From positions 1 through 44,791 of the forward strand of contig JABDFS010000014.1 in NCBI GenBank assembly GCA_013286425.1: a DNA stretch of 44,791 nt, in the 5' to 3' direction. The position numbers were made by a program, and so were the translations under genes. Each line of letters begins with the position of its first letter. Within the stretch, counting starts at the first letter, position 1. Below the pieces are notes generated by a model. It was not told where the DNA came from and did no database searches. It saw only the letters and a list, made by a program, of their open reading frames with translations. The stretch is from Bacteroidota bacterium (lineage in GTDB: Bacteria > Bacteroidota > Bacteroidia > Chitinophagales > Chitinophagaceae). Below, one piece after another: positions 1 through 8,417 of this stretch.

Positions 1-483
1 ATATTGTACCCGCTCATTTTTTTATTGTTTTTTCATGTAATGGATGCCTCATTCGTTACTGCTTACCACAATAGCCTTGATAAAACTTCACTGTTTTACA
101 AGGAACAATATGAAAGTGTTTACAATTTTGATTTAAATGGCATCATCGCCTGGAAAGTATATGCTTTATTTGTACAGTTGACAGGCATGATGTTGACAGG
201 CGGTTTATATTTCAACAAAATCCCTTTTATTAAAACAGGGCTGGCAATTTGTATTATTGTGCTTGCAATTTTTGGCTTGAACTGGATAATAGCAAATGCA
301 TTATTCAGTAATGTAAACGATGCAGGCCCTTATGATCATATAACTTTATCTGTGGGCAAGGAATCAGGCACCTTAATGTTACCAGCCAACCTGGAAAACT
401 TTTTTCATATAGCTATTGAGTTTGTTATCCCTGTCATTTTATGGTTCCTGCCTTTATTACGTTTAAGAGAAAAAGAATTTTAA
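1..483 (+). CDS. Membrane protein, C-terminal part, possibly an ABC-2 type permease subunit (5' end outside window)
   Basis: The frame is open to the window edge and the first possible start in it is only a TTG at position 4, so the gene most likely begins upstream. About 160 residues are visible with four hydrophobic stretches: the first ~20 residues, ~50-70, ~77-100 and ~135-152. The protein ends in a short charged tail (LREKEF). A GntR regulator of the YtrA type starts 9 nt after the stop. In Bacteroidota such regulators usually travel with ABC transporter permease and ATPase genes, so a permease role is inferred from context and topology, not from a recognised motif. The ATPase, if any, would lie upstream of the window. 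Confidence 0.55.
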   Translation: MLYPLIFLLFFHVMDASFVTAYHNSLDKTSLFYKEQYESVYNFDLNGIIAWKVYALFVQLTGMMLTGGLYFNKIPFIKTGLAICIIVLAIFGLNWIIANALFSNVNDAGPYDHITLSVGKESGTLMLPANLENFFHIAIEFVIPVILWFLPLLRLREKEF

Positions 484-492
484 ATTACCTGC

Positions 493-867
493 ATGGAGTT
501 TAAAGAAAATCCGGCGATCTATATACAAATAGCAGAATACGTTTGTGAGCAAATATTATTGAAGAAATGGAAGCTTGGAGAAAAAATAATCAGTATCAGG
601 GAAATGGCGGTTCAAATAGAAGTTAATCCAAATACAGTACAACGTGCTTACGATCTTTTACAACAACAAAATATCATCAGCAACAAAAGAGGCATTGGTT
701 ATTTTATTGAAGATGATGCAATGGAACGGATTTTAGATTTCAGGCGTGAACAGTTTGAAGAAAATGAACTGCCTGTTTTCCTGCGTAATATTTATTTGCT
801 GAAAATGGACTTCAAGGAAATAAAAGCGAAGTATGATGAATTCGTAAAAAATAATTTTAAAAAATAA
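493..867 (+). CDS. GntR family transcriptional regulator, YtrA-like
   Basis: This 124-residue DNA-binding repressor has an N-terminal winged helix-turn-helix at about residues 8-75. The GntR signature is clear: YIQIAEYV at the start, an ISIREMA segment, VNPNTVQRAY as recognition helix and a GIGYFI wing. The C-terminal part is only ~45 residues, too short for the FadR or UTRA effector domains, which is the mark of the YtrA subfamily. Members usually repress their own operon of ABC transporter genes. It sits 9 nt after a membrane protein gene and 3 nt before the next gene, so the three are very probably co-transcribed. The effector is unknown. Confidence 0.88.
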   Translation: MEFKENPAIYIQIAEYVCEQILLKKWKLGEKIISIREMAVQIEVNPNTVQRAYDLLQQQNIISNKRGIGYFIEDDAMERILDFRREQFEENELPVFLRNIYLLKMDFKEIKAKYDEFVKNNFKK

Positions 868-870
868 TGT

Positions 871-1695
871 ATGAAACTTACAACACGCATATTGATTTGT
901 ATATCTGTAGTGATGATTGCAGGTTTGCTTTCATCAAACATAATATTGAAAAAGCAATATGATGCGCTTGATAAAACAGATATGTACTGGACATATAAAA
1001 AAGTATTTGAGCAACCTTTCAAATATTTAAATATTACAGGAGGTAATGGAACCAATATTTATTACGAACAAAGCAATAAACCTTCTGTGCGTTTATTGCA
1101 GGAATGGGTTAACTACCATAATGGTGAAGTAAAAGCTGTTATAAAGAATGATACATTGTTCCTGAACTTTGATTATATACCGGCTAATCCTTTCGAAAAA
1201 TTTTATCTTGAAAATGCAACACCTGTAAGAATATTTTCACCTGAACTTTTATCTGTTACCGGTAAGAACACACATTTTGAAATGCAAAAGCTTAAACAGA
1301 AGAGCATATCCGTTAATATGACCGGAAGGTCAAAGTTTGAGGTAGAAAGTATGTATCCTGACCTGGATTCTGTGAATGTTTATCAAAGCGATTCATCTGC
1401 AGTGGTATTTGAAATGTCGCCTGATTACAGAAAGCAGGCATCAGGAGATCAGTCACAAGCCAACCAGCAGGCAGGTAAGATAGCGTATCATGATGCAAAT
1501 GGTGTTTTGGTGGAATATAAAGGTAGGAAACAAAATAATTTTGATGAAACCATGTTCTTCAAATCTGTTACCGCATATATCAAGGACCATTCAATACTTG
1601 ACATTGGTCATGCACAAATAAACAACCTTAGCGTTAATGTTTCAGATAGTGCTGCTATTGTATTATCGGGCGCTGCATTAAAAAAAACCAGGTAA
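871..1695 (+). CDS. Hypothetical membrane-anchored protein in the GntR operon
   Basis: A 274-residue protein with one hydrophobic segment at residues ~7-26, which is either a signal anchor or an uncleaved signal peptide. The remainder is polar and rich in short beta-strand-like segments. The pattern (NITGGNG, then repeated short Ser/Val stretches such as SISVNMTG and NNLSVNVSD near the C-terminus) recalls the putative auto-transporter adhesin head (DUF2807, GIN) domains that Bacteroidota often place beside YtrA-type regulators. I do not claim that family with certainty. The start codon is 3 nt after the regulator stop, which indicates translational coupling. It probably acts at the periplasmic face of the inner membrane. 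Confidence 0.6.
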   Translation: MKLTTRILICISVVMIAGLLSSNIILKKQYDALDKTDMYWTYKKVFEQPFKYLNITGGNGTNIYYEQSNKPSVRLLQEWVNYHNGEVKAVIKNDTLFLNFDYIPANPFEKFYLENATPVRIFSPELLSVTGKNTHFEMQKLKQKSISVNMTGRSKFEVESMYPDLDSVNVYQSDSSAVVFEMSPDYRKQASGDQSQANQQAGKIAYHDANGVLVEYKGRKQNNFDETMFFKSVTAYIKDHSILDIGHAQINNLSVNVSDSAAIVLSGAALKKTR

Positions 1696-1729
1696 AACAT
1701 TTGCTGCAGTAATTTTCACCATAAGCAAT

Positions 1730-2248
1730 ATGGAAAATATAAATATAGAAGGTGTAACGCTGAACAAGATTGATCAATTGCAAAAGATCAGCAGGCAAAC
1801 TTTTTTTGAAACATATTCAGCAGTTAATACTGAAGAGAATATGAAGAAATATTTAAAGGAAGAATTTTCTTTAGAAAAACTTACTGCAGAATTTAATAAC
1901 AAAGGATCAGCATTTTATTTTGCTGTACTTGACGATAACATAACCGGTTATATAAAACTAAACTTTGGTGCATCACAAACAGAATTAAAAGATGACAATG
2001 CACTTGAAATTGAGCGTATTTATGTGTTACAGGAATTTCATGGAAAGAAAATAGGGCAATTATTGTATGAGAAGGCAGTACAAATTGCAAAGCAGAGAAA
2101 TGCAGATTATGTTTGGTTAGGTGTTTGGGAAAAGAATTTACGGGCAATAAATTTTTATAAGAAAAACGGTTTCGTTGAATTTGACAAACACATTTTTAAA
2201 CTGGGTGATGACGAGCAAACTGATATAATGATGAAACTGAAATTGTAA
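1730..2248 (+). CDS. GNAT family N-acetyltransferase
   Basis: A 172-residue single-domain acetyltransferase that would transfer acetyl from acetyl-CoA to an amine. The GNAT core is visible in order: a substrate-side beta segment (FYFAVLDDNITGYIKL), motif A with EIERIYVLQEFHGKKIGQLL at about residues 88-107 (the acetyl-CoA pyrophosphate loop, of the Q/RxxGxG/A type), then motif B with NLRAINFYKKNGFVEF near residue 140. The overall shape is that of RimI/PhnO-like small-molecule acetyltransferases. The substrate cannot be told. It starts 34 nt after the previous gene on the same strand and may be read through from it; the next gene is convergent. Confidence 0.85.
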   Translation: MENINIEGVTLNKIDQLQKISRQTFFETYSAVNTEENMKKYLKEEFSLEKLTAEFNNKGSAFYFAVLDDNITGYIKLNFGASQTELKDDNALEIERIYVLQEFHGKKIGQLLYEKAVQIAKQRNADYVWLGVWEKNLRAINFYKKNGFVEFDKHIFKLGDDEQTDIMMKLKL

Positions 2249-2273
2249 TACTGATCATGCCTATCATTAAAAC

Positions 2274-2786
2274 CTATACCCCATATCTTTCCTGCAAAAT
2301 ATTTTTATGATGCAGCAAATGGCCGTAGATAATATAAGCCAATGCATTTACGCTTACAGGATTATTAGATGCAGTTCCTACACGTTTTATTTGTTCTTCA
2401 TTCAGGGAAAGCAGGAACATATCTGTTGCTGCACGCACTGCATTGAACTCCTGTTTTAAAGCAGATAATGCACGTGTGGAAGCAAAACCATTTTCAACGT
2501 AGACATTCTCATCAAAAGAGGGCAAAGGCGTTTGATCGTTACGGCTGATGCGCAAAACACGATAAGCAAAAATGCGTTCGGCATCTGATACATGCTGCAA
2601 GACCTGTTTTACCGTCCATTTGTTTTCATCATATGCATAATCGCCCAATTCATCGGGCAGGCTGTTATAAAATTCCTGCAGGTCAAATGCATAATTATTT
2701 ACAACTTCAGTTACTGTATCGCCTTGTGCCAGCGCAATGTATTTATGATAAAAAAATGCTGATTCGTTTGGTTGCGGTCTTGCCAT
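2274..2786 (-). CDS. DinB family protein (putative metal-dependent hydrolase/transferase fold)
   Basis: A 170-residue four-helix-bundle protein of the DinB/YfiT superfamily. The pattern is WTVKQVLQHVSDAERIFAYR near residues 55-75, with the first metal-binding His in LQHVSD, and a C-terminal HLLHHKNIL segment supplying the further His ligands near residues 155-160. Bacterial homologues include thiol S-transferases and uncharacterised stress proteins; many act on low-molecular-weight thiols such as bacillithiol. No signal peptide is present, so it should be cytoplasmic. It lies 2 nt from the end of the subtilase gene on the same strand, downstream of it, and the two probably share a transcript. 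The specific reaction is not known. Confidence 0.82.
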   Translation of the reverse strand: MARPQPNESAFFYHKYIALAQGDTVTEVVNNYAFDLQEFYNSLPDELGDYAYDENKWTVKQVLQHVSDAERIFAYRVLRISRNDQTPLPSFDENVYVENGFASTRALSALKQEFNAVRAATDMFLLSLNEEQIKRVGTASNNPVSVNALAYIIYGHLLHHKNILQERYGV

Positions 2787-2788
2787 TA

Positions 2789-4486
2789 TTAATTTTTTTC
2801 AAGATTGTTCTGCAAATTTTTACTGTTGTTCTTTTCGTTATTCTTTTTTTCAGGTTTTAAAGTAGCGGCTAATTCAACTGCTCCTGCTGCATTTACAAAA
2901 CCGGGATTTATTCCCAGATCACTGAAAGGAACAGGAATGAGAGTTGTATTATCATCACGGATTGGTTTATTAACCGTTGCACTGAAATGGCTTCCTGAAT
3001 TTACAATAGCATACTTTACCTGGTCTGCACTTAACTGTGGAAAGTAAGAACGTATTAATGCGGCAATGCCGGTTACAACAGGCGAAGCCATACTTGTCCC
3101 ATCATGGTAGGCATAACTATGCGGCACCGTTGAATATATTTTCACACCAGGCGCAAAAACATCTACTGAATTCTTTCCGTAGTTGCTGAAGTAAGCAATC
3201 AGTTTTCCGTCATTCACCTGCGGATCGCCATAAGCGCCAACAGTAATAAAGTTTTTAGGAACATTTTTTATGTAAAGAAAATCCGGGTTAGGGAAATTAT
3301 CTGAAGAGTCAATATTGTTTGATTCATTGCCTGCAGCATGCACTAATAAAACATCATGGTCTTCTGCATATTTCACCGCTTCATCTACCCATTTCTTCTC
3401 AGGAGAAAAGGCTTTTCCGAAACTCATGTTGATCACTTTCGCACCGTTGTCAACTGCATATTTAATGGCAAGTGCAATGTCTTTATCATATTCATCGCCA
3501 TCAGGTACTGCGCGGATCATCATGATCTGTACATTATCTGCAATGCCGTCAATACCAATGTTGTTATCACGCTGCGCTGCAATTATGCCCGATACATGTG
3601 TACCATGATCTGCATCAGGACCCATGATATCGTTGTTGCCATAATACTTATCGTTGATGTCAAGATAATTGTCTTTGATTGTTTGAGCGCGATAATCAGG
3701 CGGTGCAGTAGTTTTATTTTCCAATGCGCTGCGCTTGCTGCCAAGGTATTCTTCAAGATCAGAAAGTATAGCTGTATTGGTGGTTGTACTGTCCACTTGT
3801 TCGATTCTTAAAATATTCAGGAAACTTGTCTTTGCCTGCTTTCCGCGCGCTGAAAGATTCTCTGTTTGTTCAAGATCACTTAACGAATATTCTGTTTTGC
3901 CCAACTCCTGTTGTAACACTGCATCCTGCTTGCGTAAAGTTTTGTCCAATGCATCAAGCATCATCACCTCCATCTGTTCATCGCTTGAAATGGTCATGTC
4001 TGCGGCTGCCTTCGTCCATTCGCGGTAAGCCCATTTTTCATCGGCAGATAAAGTAGTTGTATCAATTGTTTTCCCGTCAAACTGATCTTTATACCTGTAA
4101 TAAACCCTTGACCTTTCATCAGAGGCTTTTTCAAGATCATCACCGTTCTTATTGCCTAAAAAATTCCAGCCATGTACATCATCTACATAACCATTATGAT
4201 CGTCGTCAATACCATTGCCCGGAATCTCTTTTTTATTTGTCCATAAAACTTTTTTCAGGTCTTCATGTGTTGTATCAACACCGGAATCAATAATCGCAAC
4301 AATGATCGGCACTGATTTTTTCCCTTTCAAAAAATCATATGCTTTGTCAATACTGATCCCATCAACATTATCTGTTGCAGAATCCATCAGGTACCATTTT
4401 TTTGCATTGATGCTTGGTTGTGCATTAACTGAAATAAAGGCTAAGCTTAAAGCAACGGATAAGGCAAGAACATTAAAAAACCGCAT
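2789..4486 (-). CDS. Secreted S8 family serine peptidase (subtilase)
   Basis: A 565-residue subtilisin-like endopeptidase with an N-terminal signal peptide (about residues 1-22, ending VNAQ). The catalytic triad is intact: Asp67 in IDSGVD, His294 in DHGTHVSG, and Ser464 in DGTSMASP, with the oxyanion Asn in HAAGNES. Between Asp67 and His294 there is an insertion of roughly 160 residues that is polar and helical, much longer than in classical subtilisins. The C-terminal tail after the protease fold is a low-complexity Lys/Asn/Glu stretch (from about residue 545), with no T9SS sorting domain. It probably acts in the periplasm or outside the cell. The DinB-like gene follows after 2 nt. Confidence 0.93.
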   Translation of the reverse strand: MRFFNVLALSVALSLAFISVNAQPSINAKKWYLMDSATDNVDGISIDKAYDFLKGKKSVPIIVAIIDSGVDTTHEDLKKVLWTNKKEIPGNGIDDDHNGYVDDVHGWNFLGNKNGDDLEKASDERSRVYYRYKDQFDGKTIDTTTLSADEKWAYREWTKAAADMTISSDEQMEVMMLDALDKTLRKQDAVLQQELGKTEYSLSDLEQTENLSARGKQAKTSFLNILRIEQVDSTTTNTAILSDLEEYLGSKRSALENKTTAPPDYRAQTIKDNYLDINDKYYGNNDIMGPDADHGTHVSGIIAAQRDNNIGIDGIADNVQIMMIRAVPDGDEYDKDIALAIKYAVDNGAKVINMSFGKAFSPEKKWVDEAVKYAEDHDVLLVHAAGNESNNIDSSDNFPNPDFLYIKNVPKNFITVGAYGDPQVNDGKLIAYFSNYGKNSVDVFAPGVKIYSTVPHSYAYHDGTSMASPVVTGIAALIRSYFPQLSADQVKYAIVNSGSHFSATVNKPIRDDNTTLIPVPFSDLGINPGFVNAAGAVELAATLKPEKKNNEKNNSKNLQNNLEKN

Positions 4487-4650
4487 GATAAATTTTTAAT
4501 TTTTAGGACGGCAAATATCAGTATTTGTAAATCCCTGATTAAGCCGGGGCAGGCAATTTAGGAAACTATTATGTAAATATCGCCTTAAAGATATATGGCT
4601 AATGTAATTTTCAGGCGGATAAATAAACCATACTTGCTTAATTTTCCTGA

Positions 4651-5472
4651 ATGAAAACGCTGCATATAATATTTACCACGCTTGTCTTTTGCTGTTGTAC
4701 AGTCAACCTGTTTGCGCAAACAAAGCCATCATTTTATTCAGGTTATTTTAAATCGTTTGATAATACAAACATTTATTATGAAGTGCATGGCAAAGGGTTT
4801 CCCGTTTTGTTGGTACATGGTTTTATTGTGAACAGTAATTCATGGAAACATGCTGCTTTATACGATAGCCTTTTGGCTGCAGGCAATAAGGTTATTTTGA
4901 TTGATTTAAGAGGAAACGGAAGGTCTGATAAACCGCATAACGATGAAGCCTACACAAATGATGCTGAAGCGAAAGATGTTATGTTGCTGATGAAAAAACT
5001 GAACATAAATAATTATGATGTTGTTGGTTATTCACGAGGCTCCATTATTACTGCACGATTGCTTGTATTAGATAAAAGAGTTGATAAAGCTGTATTTGGC
5101 GGTATGGGCATTGACTTTACAAATTCTGATTGGCCAAGGCGCATACAGTTTTATCATGCGCTTGCTTATGATACAGTGCCTGCATTGCACAGTATGGTGC
5201 AGTATGTACAGAAATCAAATCTTGATCAGCAGGCTCTTGCACTGCTGCAGAAATACCAGCCATCAACACCAAAAGAAGCGTTGTCGAAAATTAAGAAACC
5301 TGTATTGGTTATTCACGGCGACAGCGATGTTGATAATGGCAATGCATCTGCATTGGCTGCGATATTTCCCAATGCAACAACGGCAATAACTCCGGGAGAT
5401 CATAATCATGCTGCATCAACACCTGAGTTTGCCGCAGCAGTAATGCAGTTTTTAAGAAAGAAGGATGAATAG
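4651..5472 (+). CDS. Exported alpha/beta hydrolase
   Basis: A 273-residue alpha/beta-hydrolase fold enzyme with a signal peptide (residues 1-23, FCCCTVNLFAQ). The oxyanion strand LLVHGF is at ~54-59, the nucleophile elbow GYSRGS puts Ser128 at the active site, the acid is in VIHGDSDVDN near residue 225, and the His lies in PGDHNHAAS near the C-terminus. This is the arrangement of esterases, epoxide hydrolases and haloperoxidase-like enzymes; the cap region is short. Substrate is unknown. It is transcribed alone and divergently from the subtilase gene. The downstream 437 bp hold an inserted repeat element. Confidence 0.86.
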   Translation: MKTLHIIFTTLVFCCCTVNLFAQTKPSFYSGYFKSFDNTNIYYEVHGKGFPVLLVHGFIVNSNSWKHAALYDSLLAAGNKVILIDLRGNGRSDKPHNDEAYTNDAEAKDVMLLMKKLNINNYDVVGYSRGSIITARLLVLDKRVDKAVFGGMGIDFTNSDWPRRIQFYHALAYDTVPALHSMVQYVQKSNLDQQALALLQKYQPSTPKEALSKIKKPVLVIHGDSDVDNGNASALAAIFPNATTAITPGDHNHAASTPEFAAAVMQFLRKKDE

Positions 5473-5509
5473 TTGCTTAATAATATTCATGCAGTACATG
5501 GAAGTCCCG

Positions 5510-5797
5510 AAATAATCGCATAGGCGTCAGGCTAATATTGTTTAAATTGGGCTGAAACCCTTGCTGTGAATGAATTTCAGGGATACTCAAGATCAAAATT
5601 GTTCTTCCCGAAAATATCACCCCTCCGGGGGTTTTGTGAATTGCTGGTACGTTATTACTATAATCATTTCATCCGCCGTGGCGGATTGAAAAGCCTGAAG
5701 GGCTGACATGATTACAGATAGAAAGATTTGTCATTTGCACAAACCGCGAAGCGGTGACATATTTTATAAGCTTAGCTTAACGCCTATGCGAAATAAT
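5510..5797. mobile_element. MITE-like non-coding element with terminal inverted repeats and 7-bp target duplication
   Basis: Positions 5517-5790 (274 bp) start with CGCATAGGCGTCAGGCTAA and end with TTAGCTTAACGCCTATGCG, a 19-bp terminal inverted repeat with 17 matches. Directly outside both ends is AAATAAT (5510-5516 and 5791-5797), a 7-bp direct repeat as left by transposition. Removing the element and one copy restores CCCGAAATAATCGGG, itself a small palindrome. No open frame of note lies inside. Internal palindromes include CCCCTCCGGGGG (5620-5631), ATCCGCCGTGGCGGAT (5671-5686), and two related units ending in TGACAT (5693-5709 and 5744-5760). No transposase is present, so it would have been moved in trans. 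It fills most of the gap between the hydrolase gene and ftcD. Confidence 0.7.
5671..5760. repeat. Cluster of short palindromic units inside the MITE-like element
   Basis: Three units sit in 90 bp. ATCCGCCGTGGCGGAT at 5671-5686 is a perfect 7-bp stem with a 2-base loop. GCCTGAAGGGCTGACAT is at 5693-5709, and CCGCGAAGCGGTGACAT at 5744-5760. The last two share the plan stem-GAAG-stem followed by TGACAT, so they look like copies of one unit. From memory, units of this plan are scattered through many Bacteroidota intergenic regions. A role as transcript hairpins or transposase-recognised REP-like units is inference. Confidence 0.6.
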
Positions 5798-5909
5798 CGG
5801 GATAAATGAGATGAGGAACGATGATAGAAGATCAAAAGCTGGCCAACGAAAATTCTCTTCATAAAATTATTTACACAAATAATACCTTAGCCGTTTTTAA
5901 AACAATTGC

Positions 5910-7586
5910 ATGCAACAAATTATAGAATGTGTTCCAAATTTCAGTGAAGGAAGAGATTCATCAATCATCAAACAAATTACAGATGAAATTGAAAGTGTTG
6001 AAGGTATTCGATTGTTAAATGTTGATCCGGGCAAAGCAACCAACAGAACAGTTGTAACTTTTGTTGGTGATCCGAAAGCGGTTGTGCAGGCTGCTTTCAG
6101 AGCAATTAAAAAAGCAGGTGAAGTAATTGATATGAGCAGGCATACAGGCGAGCATCCGCGCATGGGTGCCACTGATGTTTGTCCTTTAATTCCTGTTGCA
6201 AATATTACAATGGAAGAAACTGCTGAGTATGCACAGCAGTTGGCAAGGCTCGTTGGTGAAGACCTGCAGATCCCTGTTTATTTATATGAGCATGCACAGA
6301 AAAATAAACTGCGCAATAATTTATCTGTTATCCGTGCCGGTGAATATGAAGGGTTTTTTAAGAAGATAAAATTACCGGAATGGCAACCAGATTTTGGCCC
6401 GCAGGAATTTGATGCAAAACGTGGCGCGACAGTTATTGGTGCACGTGATTTTTTAATTGCTTATAATGTAAATCTTAATACAACTTCAACGCGCAGAGCC
6501 AATGCTATTGCATTTGATGTGCGTGAAGCAGGCAGAACAAAAACAGAAAACGGTAAACCTGTTTTAGATGAAAATGGGAAGGCGATAAATGTTCCGGGCA
6601 GTTTAAAAAGCGTGAAAGCTATTGGTTGGTTTATTGAAGAATATGGTGTTGCGCAAATTTCAATGAACCTGACCAACATTGGTGTAACGCCTTTGCACAT
6701 TGCATTTGACGAAGTGTGTAAGAAAGCAGATGCACGTGGCATCCGGGTTACGGGAAGTGAACTGGTTGGTTTAGTTCCATTACAATCAATGATTGATGCA
6801 GGCAAATATTTTTTGGAGAAACAACAACGCTCAACCGGTGTTTCAGAAAAAGAGTTGGTGCGCATTGCAATTAAGTCAATGGGATTGGATGAACTCAGTC
6901 CGTTCAACCCCGAAGAAAGAATTATTGAATATTTATTGAAGGATAAATCAGACAGTAAACTAATCAATACAACGCTTACTGATTTTGCTGATGAAACAGC
7001 GAGTGAAAGCCCTGCGCCGGGTGGTGGTTCTATTTCAGCTTATGTTGGTGCATTGGGAATTTCGTTGGCAACGATGGTAGCGAATCTTTCCTCACATAAA
7101 AAAGGCTGGGATGAAAGATGGTCAGAATTCAGCGATTGGGCTGATAAAGGCCAGCACTATAAAAATGAATTGATGAAACTGGTAGATGCTGATACGAAAG
7201 CATTCAACCGGATTATGGCTGCGATGAGTTTATCAAAATCAAATGAAGAAGAAAAAAAGGTTCGCAAACAGGCTATACAGGAAGCAACAAAATTTGCGAT
7301 TGAAGTTCCATTTAAAGTAATGCAGTTGTCGTATGAAAGTATGTATGTAATTAAAGCAATGGCTGAAACAGGAAACCCGAATTCTGTTTCAGATGCAGGT
7401 GTTGGCGCTTTGTGCGCGCGTAGCGCAGTGATGGGCGCATTCATGAATGTGCGCATTAATGCAAGTGGCTATGATGATAAAAATTATGTCGATGATATTA
7501 TTACAAAAGGAAAAGAAATAGAAAATAAAACGATTGCACTTGAAGCAGAGATTTTGAAAATTGTGAATGAGAAGATTGGTATGTGA
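5910..7586 (+). CDS. ftcD: Bifunctional glutamate formimidoyltransferase / formimidoyl-tetrahydrofolate cyclodeaminase
   Basis: A 558-residue cytoplasmic enzyme of histidine breakdown. The N-terminal half transfers the formimino group from N-formimino-glutamate to tetrahydrofolate; the C-terminal half deaminates and cyclises the product to methenyl-THF. The opening IIECVPNFSEGRD and the GEHPRMGATDVCPLIP segment (about residues 79-94) are typical of formiminotransferases; the C-terminal subdomain of that half runs to ~330. The cyclodeaminase domain begins around residue 360 with the hallmark ESPAPGGGS and continues to the end. The length agrees with two-domain FTCD (about 540 residues), so the fusion is complete. 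Other hut genes are not next to it here; it stands as a single transcription unit. Confidence 0.96.
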   Translation: MQQIIECVPNFSEGRDSSIIKQITDEIESVEGIRLLNVDPGKATNRTVVTFVGDPKAVVQAAFRAIKKAGEVIDMSRHTGEHPRMGATDVCPLIPVANITMEETAEYAQQLARLVGEDLQIPVYLYEHAQKNKLRNNLSVIRAGEYEGFFKKIKLPEWQPDFGPQEFDAKRGATVIGARDFLIAYNVNLNTTSTRRANAIAFDVREAGRTKTENGKPVLDENGKAINVPGSLKSVKAIGWFIEEYGVAQISMNLTNIGVTPLHIAFDEVCKKADARGIRVTGSELVGLVPLQSMIDAGKYFLEKQQRSTGVSEKELVRIAIKSMGLDELSPFNPEERIIEYLLKDKSDSKLINTTLTDFADETASESPAPGGGSISAYVGALGISLATMVANLSSHKKGWDERWSEFSDWADKGQHYKNELMKLVDADTKAFNRIMAAMSLSKSNEEEKKVRKQAIQEATKFAIEVPFKVMQLSYESMYVIKAMAETGNPNSVSDAGVGALCARSAVMGAFMNVRINASGYDDKNYVDDIITKGKEIENKTIALEAEILKIVNEKIGM

Positions 7587-7639
7587 TAAGTGGAATATCT
7601 AATATATGAGCTTGTCACGAATTAATAAACCAGGCTGCC

Positions 7640-7770
7640 GTCATTCCCACAAAAGTGGAAATCTCATAATCAGGTTCTTCAAGCTTTTAATAATGAGATG
7701 CTCAGTCAAGCTCCCGAAAATATCTGGATGGATGAGCAAAATTGCAAATGGTTGTGTTTTGCTCTTGATT
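7640..7770. repeat. Dispersed intergenic repeat, copy A
   Basis: The core 7640-7708 aligns with 39920-39989 with one gap and roughly 58 of 70 identical bases by eye, including the exact strings ATCAGGTTCTT or TGTCAGGTTCTT and TGAGATGCTCA. Each copy carries a small palindrome (TTCCCAC..GTGGAA here). A further match, GGTTGTGTTTTG, lies some 45 bp downstream of the core in this copy and nearer in the other. A 61-codon frame over it (from 7606) is not a gene. The 321-bp gap between ftcD and the next gene otherwise shows nothing I can name. Confidence 0.7.
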
Positions 7771-7907
7771 TGTTTAAATGCTAAGATTTAAAAAGAAAAC
7801 ATTAACAGCAAACCAATGTTGCTATGAAAAACTGCAGTACAAGGGAGTGACACAACCGTGTTCAATCGAAGTTCAATTGCTGATAACAAAAAAAAATCTT
7901 TAAACAG

Positions 7908-8375
7908 CTAATCTTTCTTCAGCAACTCAATTTCATTCTGTAATTGTAACAGTATAGCGCTTATGGAAGCAAGCGTGGCTGCCTGGTTTTTTTCTGCCGG
8001 GTTATCTTTCAGGTTATCTACTTCAATGTCTTCCTGTATTTCATCAACATCTTTTTGTATCTCCTCAATATCTTCTTCAATGTCCTGTATGTCTTCCTGT
8101 ATTTCGCCAACGCCTTCCTGGATTATTTCAATATCCTGGCTGTTTTTATTTACAGACATCTGGATAAAAATGGCGAGATAAATAGCTTCAAGCGAAACAA
8201 CCGTAGTTAATATCAGCAACATCTCTTCAAACGTAACAACGCCGGTAACAGGAAGAATAAAAGAAGTAATAAAAAATATGGTGTGAAATATAATGGAGGA
8301 AGTAGAACCGATCCAGCGCGTTGCTTTATCTGCTACACGCTCCAGTTTTATTTTTCTTTCTTTGCTTAAAGTCAT
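7908..8375 (-). CDS. Small membrane protein with acidic heptad-repeat coiled coil (DUF1003 / low-affinity iron permease-like topology)
   Basis: I choose the ATG at 8375 (155 residues). The longer frame to 8417 would need a TTG start abutting the previous stop. Two adjacent transmembrane segments span about residues 25-45 and 52-75; the second ends in SLEAIYLAIFIQMSVNKNSQ, reminiscent of the small two-helix membrane proteins annotated as DUF1003 or low-affinity iron permease. After it come about four acidic heptads (EIQEDIQ, DIEEDIE, EIQKDVD, EIQEDIE) that predict a strongly negative coiled coil, then a short linker and a second helix. The gene follows the DUF4954 gene on the same strand, with the chosen start 42 nt beyond its stop. 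Transport function is not established. Confidence 0.62.
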   Translation of the reverse strand: MTLSKERKIKLERVADKATRWIGSTSSIIFHTIFFITSFILPVTGVVTFEEMLLILTTVVSLEAIYLAIFIQMSVNKNSQDIEIIQEGVGEIQEDIQDIEEDIEEIQKDVDEIQEDIEVDNLKDNPAEKNQAATLASISAILLQLQNEIELLKKD

Positions 8376-8417
8376 TGGTGAAGAAGGATTCTTTATTCGA
8401 TCGCAATAAGTCTGCAA

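Noticed and set aside
792-1055. 87-codon minus-strand frame
   Set aside because: It overlaps the GntR and anchored-protein genes, which have clear protein features on the plus strand.
7606-7791. 61-codon frame after ftcD
   Set aside because: It lies mostly inside a dispersed repeat that recurs at 39920, and the sequence has no protein-like features.
8376-8417. Upstream TTG extension of the coiled-coil membrane protein
   Set aside because: It would start at the previous stop and add 14 non-conserved-looking residues; the ATG at 8375 begins the charged helix that precedes the membrane segments.
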